Below, piece after piece: positions 1-8,039 of a stretch of DNA of 50,890 nt; position 1 is the stretch's first letter, and the number at the start of each line of letters is the position of its first letter. The stretch lies in NCBI RefSeq assembly GCF_026168755.1, contig NZ_JAPFDR010000020.1, forward strand, positions 1 to 50,890. The letters run 5' to 3'. The position numbers and the translations under genes were made by a program. The notes beneath the pieces were generated by a model, which saw nothing but the letters and a program-made list of their open reading frames with translations, had not been told where the DNA came from and searched no databases. The DNA comes from Clostridium sp. (lineage in GTDB: Bacteria; Bacillota; Clostridia; Clostridiales; Clostridiaceae).

Positions 1-368
1 ACCTATTACTGAATAGCTTGTTCCTGCTCCACTTCTTACATTTAATGCACCATTTACTTTTACTGTTCCACTTTGGATTGTTGTAGAGCTACTATTTCCA
101 TTATTGTTACTATTACTGTTACTTCCATTATTACTGTTTCCGCTATCAGTACTTCCACTATTATTACTTGATGATACTGTTACATAATCTTTACTTACAT
201 AACCATATCCACTTCCGTATTTTATCTTATACCAGCTTCCACTTGTTTCTACTATTTCTACTTTTGCTCCATTATTTAATGAACCTATTACTGAATAGCT
301 TGTTCCCGCTCCGCTTCTTACATTTAATGCACCATTTACTTTTACTGTTCCACTTTGGGTTGTTGTAG
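1..368. repeat. 86-bp direct repeat encoding successive SH3 modules
   Basis: Positions 1-86 and 283-368 are the same sequence with only three mismatches, 282 bp apart. Each copy encodes the NVRSGAGTSYSVIG part of an SH3b module plus the linker before it. Near identity at the DNA level indicates recent duplication or gene conversion within the amidase gene. Confidence 0.9.
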
Positions 369-1353
369 TACTTCCACTATTATTGTTAGCATTGCCTCCA
401 GAATTATTTAATATAACATTTGATTCTAAGTACTCCATTATTCCATTAACAATACCCTCTGCAACTTTATCTTGATAGCTGCTAGAACTTAAACTTTTAG
501 CTTCTGTTGGATTTGATATAAATCCACACTCAACTAAACTTGAAGACATACTTGATGTTCTAATTACTGCATAATTGGCAGTCTTAACTCCTCTATTAAC
601 ACCATTAGTCGATTGTATTAAATCTTCCTGTATTTCACTAGCTAATTCCTTACTATCTTGTCTTGTTGAATAATAGTAAGTTTCTATTCCCTTAGCACTA
701 GAACTTGTTGCAGAGTTTTGATGTATAGAAACAAATATATCAGATCCCCAATTATTTGACATTCTTGTTCTATCCGTTAATGATAAATATGTATCATCAT
801 ATCTACTCATTTTAACTTGTACACCTTTTGCTTTTAACTTAGCTTCTATCTTTTGAGATATTTGCAAGTTTATTTCATCCTCAAGTACTCCATTTTGAAC
901 TGCTCCATTATCATATCCTCCATGACCTGGGTCAATGAATACTTTATAATAATCCCTATCAACATTTTTAGTTATTCCTCTTGAATAAGAAGCTGTAGAT
1001 ACTTCATTTTCTGTTATACATACTTCTAAAATATATACTGTATCATCTATTTCTTGAGATACAAATGTACTTCCTACAGATTTTCCTACCAACTCCCCAT
1101 CAACTATCTCTGCTACATTTTCGTTATAAATAGTCCAACCTTCATTTATAGGTAAGTTTATAGCTTCACCAACAGTTAAAACTAATCCGTCTTCTAATAC
1201 AATTTCTTCATTCTTATATTTTTCTAATAATTTAATTAAGTCACTTTCTGATACATTATAAATTTCTTCTGCTCTTGCTATGCTAGAAGGAGTTATTAAC
1301 ATTCCTGAAACTATCAATAGACTTAATATCTTTAACTTATTAATATTAACCAC
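1..1353 (-). CDS. N-acetylmuramoyl-L-alanine amidase with SH3b repeats (3' end outside window)
   Basis: Secreted peptidoglycan hydrolase that should cleave the bond between N-acetylmuramic acid and L-alanine. The N-terminus is a signal peptide ending SIARA-EE. An Amidase_3 domain follows, with the zinc-site signatures FIDPGHGGYDNGA, SIHQN and VECGFISNP. An Asn/Ser-rich linker then leads to at least two bacterial SH3 modules (NVRSGAGTSYSVIG, WYKIKYGSGYGYV) that should bind the wall. The gene runs off the left edge, so the number of SH3 copies is unknown. The start is ambiguous. GTG at 1353 is in frame, but the strong AAGGTGG at 1350-1356 covers it; an ATT at 1344, five bases after that site, is the other candidate. 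Family assignment is firm, the start is not. Confidence 0.9.
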   Translation of the reverse strand, partial: MVNINKLKILSLLIVSGMLITPSSIARAEEIYNVSESDLIKLLEKYKNEEIVLEDGLVLTVGEAINLPINEGWTIYNENVAEIVDGELVGKSVGSTFVSQEIDDTVYILEVCITENEVSTASYSRGITKNVDRDYYKVFIDPGHGGYDNGAVQNGVLEDEINLQISQKIEAKLKAKGVQVKMSRYDDTYLSLTDRTRMSNNWGSDIFVSIHQNSATSSSAKGIETYYYSTRQDSKELASEIQEDLIQSTNGVNRGVKTANYAVIRTSSMSSSLVECGFISNPTEAKSLSSSSYQDKVAEGIVNGIMEYLESNVILNNSGGNANNNSGSTTTTQSGTVKVNGALNVRSGAGTSYSVIGSLNNGAKVEIVETSGSWYKIKYGSGYGYVSKDYVTVSSSNNSGSTDSGNSNNGSNSNSNNNGNSSSTTIQSGTVKVNGALNVRSGAGTSYSVIG

Positions 1354-1479
1354 CTTGCTTTCTATTTACTTATAAATTAGAATCATATACTACATTATAC
1401 ATAAAATTACGGCAAAATAAACCAAGTTTTAACGAAAATTTTGGTGTAATTTAAATTTATCTATATGTATTCATTTAAA

Positions 1480-2901
1480 TTAATTACCATATTCCCCTTT
1501 TATTACCTTAATTAATTTTCCTTCTAGACCTATTACTGTTTTTTTATTTCTAATATATCCACTTATAATATCAATTGCTTCTTTAGATATAACTTCACCT
1601 GCACAAATTAATGGAATTCCAGGTGGATATGGAATTAATGCTTCCTTTGAAATTCTACCTACACTTTCATAAATATCTACATATTCAAATTCCATATTAA
1701 ATACCTCATATGGCTCTAATACCTTCTTAGGAATTAAACTATAATAATTTTGATACTGTATATCTACTATTGATAATAAGTCTAATTTTTCAAGTGAATC
1801 ATATATTTTTTCAAAGTCTTTTTCTAAGTTAAATGGTGATAAAATTAAAACTACTCCCCCTGCAAAACTCATTTCACATTGTATATTCGTATTTCTTAAG
1901 TAATCTAATAATTTATGTCCACTATATCCCTTGGGTAATATCAATATATATCTACTTGAATCTAAATTATATCCATTTGGTAGGTCTCTTTCATTTAAAA
2001 TACTTACTTTAGTTAACCTATTGATTTTATCGATCCACTTATTGGCTAAATCAATTAATTTATCATAATCTTCTTTCCCATAATTATCTAAATAATATCT
2101 TGAATAATCTAATGATGACATTATTAAGTATGATGGTGATGTAGTCATAAACGCTTTTAAATAAAAATCAATATTATTATCATTATTAACCAAAAGATAT
2201 GAACCCTGAGTTAAACTTGGCAATGTCTTATGTGCACTTAAAACTATATAGTCCGCATATTTTACTATAGATTTAGGTAATTTTTCAGTTATTCCATAAT
2301 GTGATCCATGGGCTCCATCTATAATTATTTTCAACCCTTTTTTCTTTAGTTCTATTAATGTATTAAATATATCATAACCAATTCCAAAATAATTTGGATA
2401 AGTCAATATTATTCCCCTTGCATTTTTACTTTCATCTAATGCCTTGTATATTTCCTTTTCTGTAGGTGGTAGGAATATACCTTTATCTTCATGAATTACA
2501 GGTTCAATATATTTAACTTTTAACTTTCTTAAAATAAGTCCATTATAAACTGATTTGTGGCAATTTCTCTCTACTAAAATTTCATCGCCTTCATTAAAAG
2601 CATCAAAAATAGAAGCCAAATTTCCAGCAGTACTACCATTAACAACAAAATATGCTTTTTTAACATCATAAGTTTTTGCCAATAATTCTTGAGCTTCTTT
2701 TATGACACCTTCTGGACAGTGAAGATTATCTAATGGATCAACTTCCGTAATATCTAAGAACCCCATATTATTTACAAATTCTTTTCCTATATCATCTCTT
2801 AAAAATCCAATACCACTTTTATTTCCTGGCATTGAAAGAATAAGATTATTCTCTTTTTTATATTTTAAAACTTCATCTAGTAACGGTATTCTTTTGCTCA
2901 T
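1480..2901 (-). CDS. Orn/Lys/Arg decarboxylase family, PLP-dependent (fold type I)
   Basis: A 473-residue protein of the short, Gram-positive Orn/Lys/Arg decarboxylase type (compare Bacillus YaaO/SpeA). It should decarboxylate a basic amino acid to a polyamine precursor. Visible signatures are the N-terminal LSMPGNKSG motif, NGSTAGNLA for the PLP phosphate, IDGAHGSHYG with the cofactor-binding Asp and His, and SAHKTLPSLTQGS holding the Schiff-base Lys. The C-terminal domain ends with IPYPPGIPLICAGE, typical of this family. The start has an AGAGGA site. It lies 46 bp downstream of the M16 peptidase gene and may share its transcript. Substrate choice (Arg, Lys or Orn) cannot be read from the motifs. 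Confidence 0.88.
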   Translation of the reverse strand: MSKRIPLLDEVLKYKKENNLILSMPGNKSGIGFLRDDIGKEFVNNMGFLDITEVDPLDNLHCPEGVIKEAQELLAKTYDVKKAYFVVNGSTAGNLASIFDAFNEGDEILVERNCHKSVYNGLILRKLKVKYIEPVIHEDKGIFLPPTEKEIYKALDESKNARGIILTYPNYFGIGYDIFNTLIELKKKGLKIIIDGAHGSHYGITEKLPKSIVKYADYIVLSAHKTLPSLTQGSYLLVNNDNNIDFYLKAFMTTSPSYLIMSSLDYSRYYLDNYGKEDYDKLIDLANKWIDKINRLTKVSILNERDLPNGYNLDSSRYILILPKGYSGHKLLDYLRNTNIQCEMSFAGGVVLILSPFNLEKDFEKIYDSLEKLDLLSIVDIQYQNYYSLIPKKVLEPYEVFNMEFEYVDIYESVGRISKEALIPYPPGIPLICAGEVISKEAIDIISGYIRNKKTVIGLEGKLIKVIKGEYGN

Positions 2902-2947
2902 ATTTTCCTCTTCTTAAAAAATTAATTTACCCCTTATCAAGATTGAC

Positions 2948-4162
2948 TTAATTACTTATCACTTGTACTGTCATATTCTTAAACACCTTATTAGCTGTGT
3001 CAATAATATAATCTATAGGTAGCTTATCTAAATTTTCAGTTTCATCAATGTATAACATACCATCACCAAACATAGTATCATATGTTGATATTCCCATTGC
3101 TAATCTTACACTTTGCTCATTTGCAAATAACCTCTTTAATCTAAAGCTCTTTATTAAAGATTCAATATCATCCTTTTGTAATTTAGATCTATAGCTATCA
3201 ATATTTTTTACTAAAGCCTTAACTATGTCTATAGACTTTTCCACATTTTCATGTGAAGTACTATAAGTAATTTTATAAACTTTTATATGTTCTTCATTAG
3301 CTACTCTTGTTAATACATCATAAACTAAAGCATTTTTTATTCTTAATGTGTCAAATAGAATCGAATTTACTCCTTCTCCAAAGTATTGATTAAAAATTCT
3401 TAATGCTTTTATTTCCCACTGATTTAACTCATCAATAGGGAATATAATTTGAATTTTAGCACTATTAATCTCTTCCTTGTTATCTATAAATATTCCATTC
3501 TTAGGAATAGTAATGATTTTTTCCATTTCAGGTAGTTTCTCACTTCTCCAATCTATAAAATATTCTTCTACCATATCTCTTACTTCTTCAAACTCTAAAT
3601 CTGAAATAATAGTAATAGTTGCATTATTAGCACAATAATAATTATTAAAAAAATCTATTGCATCATCTATTGTCATACTATTTAATGATTCTTCAGTACC
3701 TATAATAGGATACTTAACTCTCCTATTCTCCATACAATTATAATAAAGCTTATCTTCTGTGTATTGCTCTAAGTCTTCATCCCATTCCTTAAGTTCTTGC
3801 TTTATTACTTCCATTTCTTCCTTAAAACCCTCTTCAGTAAATACTGGTGCTAAAAGAATATCTGAAAATAAATCTAATCCTTTCTTTAAGTCATAACTTA
3901 ACAAAGTTCCATAATATACAACATAAGGATAATTAGTCATAGCATTTTGGAAACCAAATATACTACTTAACTCTGTATTTATTTCTTTTTCACTTCTTGT
4001 CTCTGTTCCTTTATATACCATGTGTTCTGTTACATGTGCCACTCCTAACACTTCACCATCACGAGCTGCCCCTGCATCTAATGATATGCATATAGAGCTT
4101 AATTCACTATTACTCTTTTTATAAATAAATTTTAATCCATTGTCAAAAATAAATTCCTTCAT
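2948..4162 (-). CDS. M16 family zinc peptidase (insulinase/processing-peptidase type)
   Basis: Cytoplasmic zinc metallopeptidase of the inverted-motif clan. HVTEH (H43, E46, H47) is the HxxEH zinc and catalytic motif, and the Glu-rich segment EVIKQELKEWDED downstream holds the third ligand. The first half is the active M16 domain; residues from about 165 on form the usual second, non-catalytic M16_C-type lobe. Length (404 residues) fits a single M16 two-lobe unit rather than the long Falcilysin/PreP type. ATG at 4162 is chosen because the in-frame GTG at 4174 lies inside the GAGGTG ribosome site, nine bases upstream. The substrate is unknown. Confidence 0.88.
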   Translation of the reverse strand: MKEFIFDNGLKFIYKKSNSELSSICISLDAGAARDGEVLGVAHVTEHMVYKGTETRSEKEINTELSSIFGFQNAMTNYPYVVYYGTLLSYDLKKGLDLFSDILLAPVFTEEGFKEEMEVIKQELKEWDEDLEQYTEDKLYYNCMENRRVKYPIIGTEESLNSMTIDDAIDFFNNYYCANNATITIISDLEFEEVRDMVEEYFIDWRSEKLPEMEKIITIPKNGIFIDNKEEINSAKIQIIFPIDELNQWEIKALRIFNQYFGEGVNSILFDTLRIKNALVYDVLTRVANEEHIKVYKITYSTSHENVEKSIDIVKALVKNIDSYRSKLQKDDIESLIKSFRLKRLFANEQSVRLAMGISTYDTMFGDGMLYIDETENLDKLPIDYIIDTANKVFKNMTVQVISN

Positions 4163-4258
4163 TATATGTATCACCTCTTTTTTAATTATATCATTTTTTA
4201 TATTATGCTTTTCTATCTAATTTAAAGTTATAATACATTCTATCTTTATATAGTATAT

Positions 4259-4298
4259 TGTTATATAAAAATGTTGTTAGCAACACTTTTATATAACA
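4259..4298. repeat. Long intergenic hairpin, 18-bp arms, TTAG loop
   Basis: Arms 4259-4276 and 4281-4298 are complementary at 17 of 18 positions around a four-base loop. No T-run follows on either strand, so it is not an ordinary intrinsic terminator. It sits in a 319-bp gap (4163-4481) that otherwise holds A+T-rich sequence, the terminator at 4411 and no open frame I can support. It could be a repeat-element relic or an RNA-processing hairpin. Confidence 0.6.
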
Positions 4299-4410
4299 TT
4301 AGTAAATATAATTAAATATTTATTAATATATCTTACTATTTAAATAGCCAGTCCATCGATCATATAATTAAATTATTTTTCTTAAAGTTACTTTTAATAA
4401 ACAAAAACAA

Positions 4411-4434
4411 GCCATTATCAAAATTGATAATCGC
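4411..4434 (-). terminator. Intrinsic terminator of the transposase-like gene
   Basis: On the minus strand a dyad with ATTATCAA/TTGATAAT arms is followed by CTTGTTTTTG. It lies 48 bp past the stop of the transposase-like gene. Confidence 0.5.
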
Positions 4435-4481
4435 CTCATAATACTTATATGTATATAAAACTCTTAATCACTCTTATACAA

Positions 4482-5420
4482 TTATATAGGTATTACCTTT
4501 GCCTTTATTTTCTCCCAGGATATATATGTGTTTATTTCTGCTTTGACATTAACTTTAAAATTTATTTTTTCTAAAACCGGTTTATCTTTTTTATATTCTA
4601 TACTATTTTTATACTCAAAAGCTCTCCAGCTTAAGTAATGTCCTAAATATTTACTAGCTACCCCATTAAATTTACTAAGCCATCTTTTTATTTTATTAGA
4701 ATACTCTATATCTATATTTGAAATCTTATTTTCTTTTAACTTAACTTTATTAATTTCATTAAATCCTTTTGCAAAAACTTTTAATCTACCATCTAAAAAC
4801 CCAACAACATAAGCTTTCCTATCTAATCGTGGAATAATATTATCCCTTATATCAAATAATCCAATAAAATTTCTAGCAGCAAAGATTGGAATAATATCTA
4901 TATAATCATTGACTGCATTTACTATTATAATCTTATCTCTTTTTTCTCCATGATACTCTCTATCTCCTTTAAAATTTTCATTCAAAACTAGTTTTGTTAA
5001 TTCAACATACGAACCTATCTTTTCAATATAATTTTTTTTACAGAAATCATGTAAAAATCTATGCCTCCAGAAAAATGCTGTTACTAATGTAATATTCATT
5101 CTAATAGCACATTCTCTTAAAGATATGCCTTCAAGAAAAACTTCAAAATATTTTTCCCACATCCCTTTAAATTTTTTAGAATATCTAAAAGGACTATTTA
5201 TATCATTACTAAATGTTTTTCCACAGCCTTCATTCTTACATTTATACCTTTGAATACCATTATAAAAACCATACTTAATAAATTTCTCTCCTTCACAATA
5301 TGGACATAAATTTTTATTCTCTTTATCACACTTTTGACAACTATTATTCGATTTTCTACATTTCCTTATATCTTTATCATTAGATTTATTATTCATTAAA
5401 ATTTTATAGATATTAATCAT
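4482..5420 (-). CDS. Orphan IS1595/ISXO2-like transposase, catalytic triad degenerate
   Basis: A 312-residue protein built like an IS1595-family transposase. It has two N-terminal zinc-ribbon CxxC pairs (CQKCDKENKNLCPYC, then CKNEGCGKTF), a helix-turn-helix region (GISLRECAIRMNIT), and an ISXO2-like DDE core ending in IKRWLSKFNGVASKYLGHYL. The family's first catalytic motif, normally VELDE, reads VELTK here, so the first Asp is lost; FLDGR retains an acidic residue at the second site. No terminal inverted repeats or target duplications are evident in the flanks. It is therefore a dead or domesticated transposase rather than an active insertion sequence. It has its own ribosome site (GGTGAT) and an intact frame, which suggests maintenance. 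It lies immediately downstream of scfB. Confidence 0.75.
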   Translation of the reverse strand: MINIYKILMNNKSNDKDIRKCRKSNNSCQKCDKENKNLCPYCEGEKFIKYGFYNGIQRYKCKNEGCGKTFSNDINSPFRYSKKFKGMWEKYFEVFLEGISLRECAIRMNITLVTAFFWRHRFLHDFCKKNYIEKIGSYVELTKLVLNENFKGDREYHGEKRDKIIIVNAVNDYIDIIPIFAARNFIGLFDIRDNIIPRLDRKAYVVGFLDGRLKVFAKGFNEINKVKLKENKISNIDIEYSNKIKRWLSKFNGVASKYLGHYLSWRAFEYKNSIEYKKDKPVLEKINFKVNVKAEINTYISWEKIKAKVIPI

Positions 5421-5540
5421 AATTACATCACCAATTGTAATTATTAACTTATATCAATAGTAATAAACTATTTTTATTTACTTTTTTAACTTCTTCCTCA
5501 AATTTTATTTATAATATTCATATTTACAATTATAAAAAAT

Positions 5541-5572
5541 AGCAAGAACAGATATATTCTCTTGCTCTTGCT
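5541..5572 (-). terminator. Intrinsic terminator of scfB
   Basis: On the minus strand AGCAAGA pairs with TCTTGCT, followed by ATTTTTTATAA. It begins 11 bp after the scfB stop. Confidence 0.65.
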
Positions 5573-5582
5573 ACTTAATAAT

Positions 5583-6935
5583 TTATTCAGCTTTAAGTGC
5601 TATTGCACATTCAATTCTCTTCTTTTGCATTTTACATCCAACTTCATATGGTATATTAATATCATTGTTAAATGCTATGTTGTTTGCTTGACATCCTCCA
5701 CTACAATAGAATCTCGCCCAACAGCTCTTACATTTTGGCTTGTTATAAATATGAGCTAGTTTAAACTTCTTACCTAATTCTGAGTCATAACTATCATCAA
5801 AAATAGTACCTAACTTATATTGCTCCTTACCAACAAATTGGTGACATGGATAAACATCACCTTGTGGAGTTATTGCAACATACTCAAATCCTGCACCACA
5901 ACCTGAAATTCTCTTATAAACGCATGGTCCACCATTTAAATCAACCTTGAAATGATAGAAATTAAATTCCTCTCCAGCTTTTTTTCTTTTCACCATCTCT
6001 TCATATAATTTATCATAACTTTCAAATATCTTTGGTAAATCCTCTTCTCTTAATGCTAAAGGATGTCCATCTTCTAAAACAACTGGTTCTATAGATATTT
6101 CTTTAAATCCTTCTTCAACCATCATTTTAACATCTTCATAGAAATCAAGATTTGCTCTAGTAAATGTTCCTCTTACAGTGTGAGCCTTCTTCTTATCTCT
6201 TTTTTCAACCATCTTTTTAATATTAGGTAAAATGTCATTATATGATCCTGAACCATCAATTTTAATTCTTACCTTATCATTTACTTCTTGTCTACCATCT
6301 AATGAAAGAATTATATTTTCTAATTCTTTATCCATATAATCCATCATTTCGTCAGTTAAAAGAGTTGCATTAGTAGTCATAGTGAATCTAATATTTTTAT
6401 TCCATGCCTTTTCATTTTCTCTAGCATATGCAATTATTTCTTTGATTCTATCCATGATCATTGTTGGCTCTCCACCAAATAAATCAATTTCAATATTTCT
6501 TCTTGGACCACTTCTCTTAACTACATACTCAATTGCTTTTTTAGCAGTTTCAACAGACATTACTCCTTTATGTCCATTATATTCTCCTTCATCAGCAAAA
6601 CAATACTTACATCTTAGATTACAAGCATGTATTATATTTAAACATACTGCTTTTATACAATCTCTATCATCCATTGATGAATGTGCTATATCTTCATATT
6701 GATCTTGTGTATATAATATTTCCTGATCTATAAGTTCTAATAATTCTTCATAAGCTTCGCTTATAGTTTCTTTATCATACTTATCTCCAAACTCTTTTAT
6801 AAGTTCTTCTTTATCTCTTAGTTTATTATCGTCCACTAAATCATAAACTAATTCATCTACAATATGTACAGCACCAGTATTAACGTCTAAAACAAAGAAA
6901 TTATCTCCCTGTTTAAATTTGTGTATTAAAGCCAT
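5583..6935 (-). CDS. scfB: SCIFF maturase, radical SAM/SPASM thioether synthase
   Basis: Radical SAM enzyme that installs Cys-to-Thr thioether bonds in the SCIFF peptide encoded just upstream. The N-terminal ~80 residues look like a PqqD-type peptide-recognition domain (FFVLDVNTGAVHIVDELVYDL). The SAM cluster motif CxxxCxxC is C105, C109, C112 (CNLRCKYC), followed by FGGEPTM. The C-terminal SPASM domain has the Cys series CGAGFEYV...PCHQF...CKSCWARFYCSGGC...GCKMQ for auxiliary clusters. Length (450 aa) is normal. The start has AGGAGG. It lies 140 bp downstream of scfA, with a hairpin between them at 7039-7067. Identification is very secure because of the adjacent precursor. Confidence 0.96.
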   Translation of the reverse strand: MALIHKFKQGDNFFVLDVNTGAVHIVDELVYDLVDDNKLRDKEELIKEFGDKYDKETISEAYEELLELIDQEILYTQDQYEDIAHSSMDDRDCIKAVCLNIIHACNLRCKYCFADEGEYNGHKGVMSVETAKKAIEYVVKRSGPRRNIEIDLFGGEPTMIMDRIKEIIAYARENEKAWNKNIRFTMTTNATLLTDEMMDYMDKELENIILSLDGRQEVNDKVRIKIDGSGSYNDILPNIKKMVEKRDKKKAHTVRGTFTRANLDFYEDVKMMVEEGFKEISIEPVVLEDGHPLALREEDLPKIFESYDKLYEEMVKRKKAGEEFNFYHFKVDLNGGPCVYKRISGCGAGFEYVAITPQGDVYPCHQFVGKEQYKLGTIFDDSYDSELGKKFKLAHIYNKPKCKSCWARFYCSGGCQANNIAFNNDINIPYEVGCKMQKKRIECAIALKAE

Positions 6936-7038
6936 TTCAATTTCCTCCTAGTAATATTTTTCCCCTATATCTTGAAACAATATCTTATTTAATCCTAATG
7001 TCAATTTGATAAATCAACTTTCACCAACTAATAAAGTT

Positions 7039-7067
7039 AAGCAGCAACTTATCTCAAGTTACTGCTT
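7039..7067 (-). terminator. Hairpin between scfA and scfB (attenuator-like)
   Basis: Twelve-base arms (7039-7050 and 7056-7067) pair with one mismatch (a G.U wobble in the RNA) around a five-base loop, nine bases past the scfA stop. On the minus strand the following sequence is only weakly T-rich (AACTTTATT). It may lower read-through into scfB, so that precursor is made in excess over enzyme, or protect the scfA message 3' end. Confidence 0.6.
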
Positions 7068-7075
7068 GTCTTTAA

Positions 7076-7213
7076 TTAGTTTTCACACTCTAAGTTAGCA
7101 ACTGTACAAGAAGTTTTGCAAGCTGATTGGCATGAGTTTGCACATTCCTTACATGCTGGTTTGCATAAGCTATTTTTGATGTTTGTTTTGTTGATTGTTT
7201 TTATGTGTTTCAT
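7076..7213 (-). CDS. scfA: SCIFF ribosomally made peptide precursor (six Cys in 45 residues)
   Basis: This 45-residue frame encodes the clostridial six-cysteine peptide. It begins MKHIKTINKTNIKNS and continues LCKPACKECANSCQSACKTSC, ending VANLECEN. The clustered Cys residues, the CQSACKTSC core with its Thr/Ser acceptors, and the MKHIKT leader are diagnostic of the SCIFF family. The maturase ScfB forms thioethers in the core. The start is fixed by GGAGG at 7221-7225, and an extended -10 lies further upstream at 7249-7257. The biological role of mature SCIFF is not settled, although it is nearly universal in Clostridia. Confidence 0.96.
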   Translation of the reverse strand: MKHIKTINKTNIKNSLCKPACKECANSCQSACKTSCTVANLECEN

Positions 7214-7248
7214 GTCGAATCCTCCATATTTCAAATATAACATTGGTA

Positions 7249-7257
7249 ATTATAGCA
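7249..7257 (-). promoter_or_regulatory. Extended -10 promoter of scfA
   Basis: TGCTATAAT on the minus strand, 36 bp upstream of the scfA start; no strong -35, as expected for an extended -10 promoter. Confidence 0.55.
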
Positions 7258-7378
7258 CAGTTTTTCATGGTAATAAAGTATTTATTTTCTAGCACTGTCC
7301 CCTATTACCTTTACAGTAAAATATATTGAAAAAATATTTATATTATTACTTTAACTAAAATTTTATTTTCAATAAAAC

Positions 7379-7413
7379 AAAACAGCATTTACATTAATAG
7401 TAAATACTGTTTT
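7379..7413 (-). terminator. Intrinsic terminator
   Basis: Fourteen-base arms (7379-7392, 7400-7413), one mismatch, seven-base loop. T-rich tract follows on both strands. It ends the small membrane-protein gene at 7418-7684. Confidence 0.75.
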
Positions 7414-7417
7414 TATT

Positions 7418-7684
7418 CTATAAAGAAGTTTCTTTTTTTATTTCTTCTATCATGTCTTCTTCTGATAAAGTCTTATCATCATATGAACTATAAATATCAT
7501 TTAAATGCACTGTATAATATACATTCTTACTTTTCTTTTCTTTTTTATTATTATTTCTATTCTCTTCATCAACATTCTTAGTTTTTTTATCTATATTATT
7601 CTTTACTAAAACACCTGCAGCAACTGATGCTACAACCGCTGATAATGCCCCAAAAATTAACTTTTTATTGTTTTTAATGCTCAT
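7418..7684 (-). CDS. Small single-pass membrane protein, unknown
   Basis: An 88-residue protein that starts MSIKNNKKLIFGALSAVVASVAAGVLV, a membrane anchor rich in Ala/Val/Gly. A highly charged Lys/Asn/Glu linker and an acidic tail (NDIYSSYDDKTLSEEDMIEEIKKETSL) follow. ATG at 7684 is preferred over an in-frame GTG at 7693, which lies inside the GAGGTGGAGG ribosome site. The gene stands alone between two terminator-like regions. I do not recognise a family; the layout suggests a cytoplasm-facing tail tethered to the membrane. Confidence 0.7.
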   Translation of the reverse strand: MSIKNNKKLIFGALSAVVASVAAGVLVKNNIDKKTKNVDEENRNNNKKEKKSKNVYYTVHLNDIYSSYDDKTLSEEDMIEEIKKETSL

Positions 7685-7852
7685 ATCCTCCACCTCACTG
7701 TTATAAAAATTATATACAGATTAACTATTTTAGTCAATTTACAAAACCGTTAAATTTTTATTAAATATTATAATTTTAAGTTTTAATTTTTTAGTTAAGT
7801 GTATCTATTTTTAATATTAACATTATTTATGTTTTTCTTACAATACTGCTTA

Positions 7853-8023
7853 TTATTTATTACTAAAATTTTCTCTTTCTATATCTATACTATCCTTTAT
7901 ATCATTAAAATTATTTTTATTATTAGATTTAACTATATCTTCAACATCTACAATAGAAGTATTACTACTTTCACTTTCTATAAGAATATCATCATCTATT
8001 ATACTATCTTTAAATTTATTCAT
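7853..8023 (-). CDS. Acidic microprotein (56 aa), unknown, in M15 peptidase operon
   Basis: The frame encodes a 56-residue hydrophilic, acidic protein beginning MNKFKDSIIDDDILIESESSN. It starts 17 bases after the stop of the M15 peptidase gene and has a close AGGAG ribosome site, so it is probably translated from the same message. No signal, membrane segment or known motif is visible. The low-complexity Asp/Ser/Asn/Ile composition makes homology hard to judge by eye. Support is the ribosome site, the spacing and the intact frame. Confidence 0.55.
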   Translation of the reverse strand: MNKFKDSIIDDDILIESESSNTSIVDVEDIVKSNNKNNFNDIKDSIDIERENFSNK

Positions 8024-8039
8024 AATTTTCTCCTTACTC

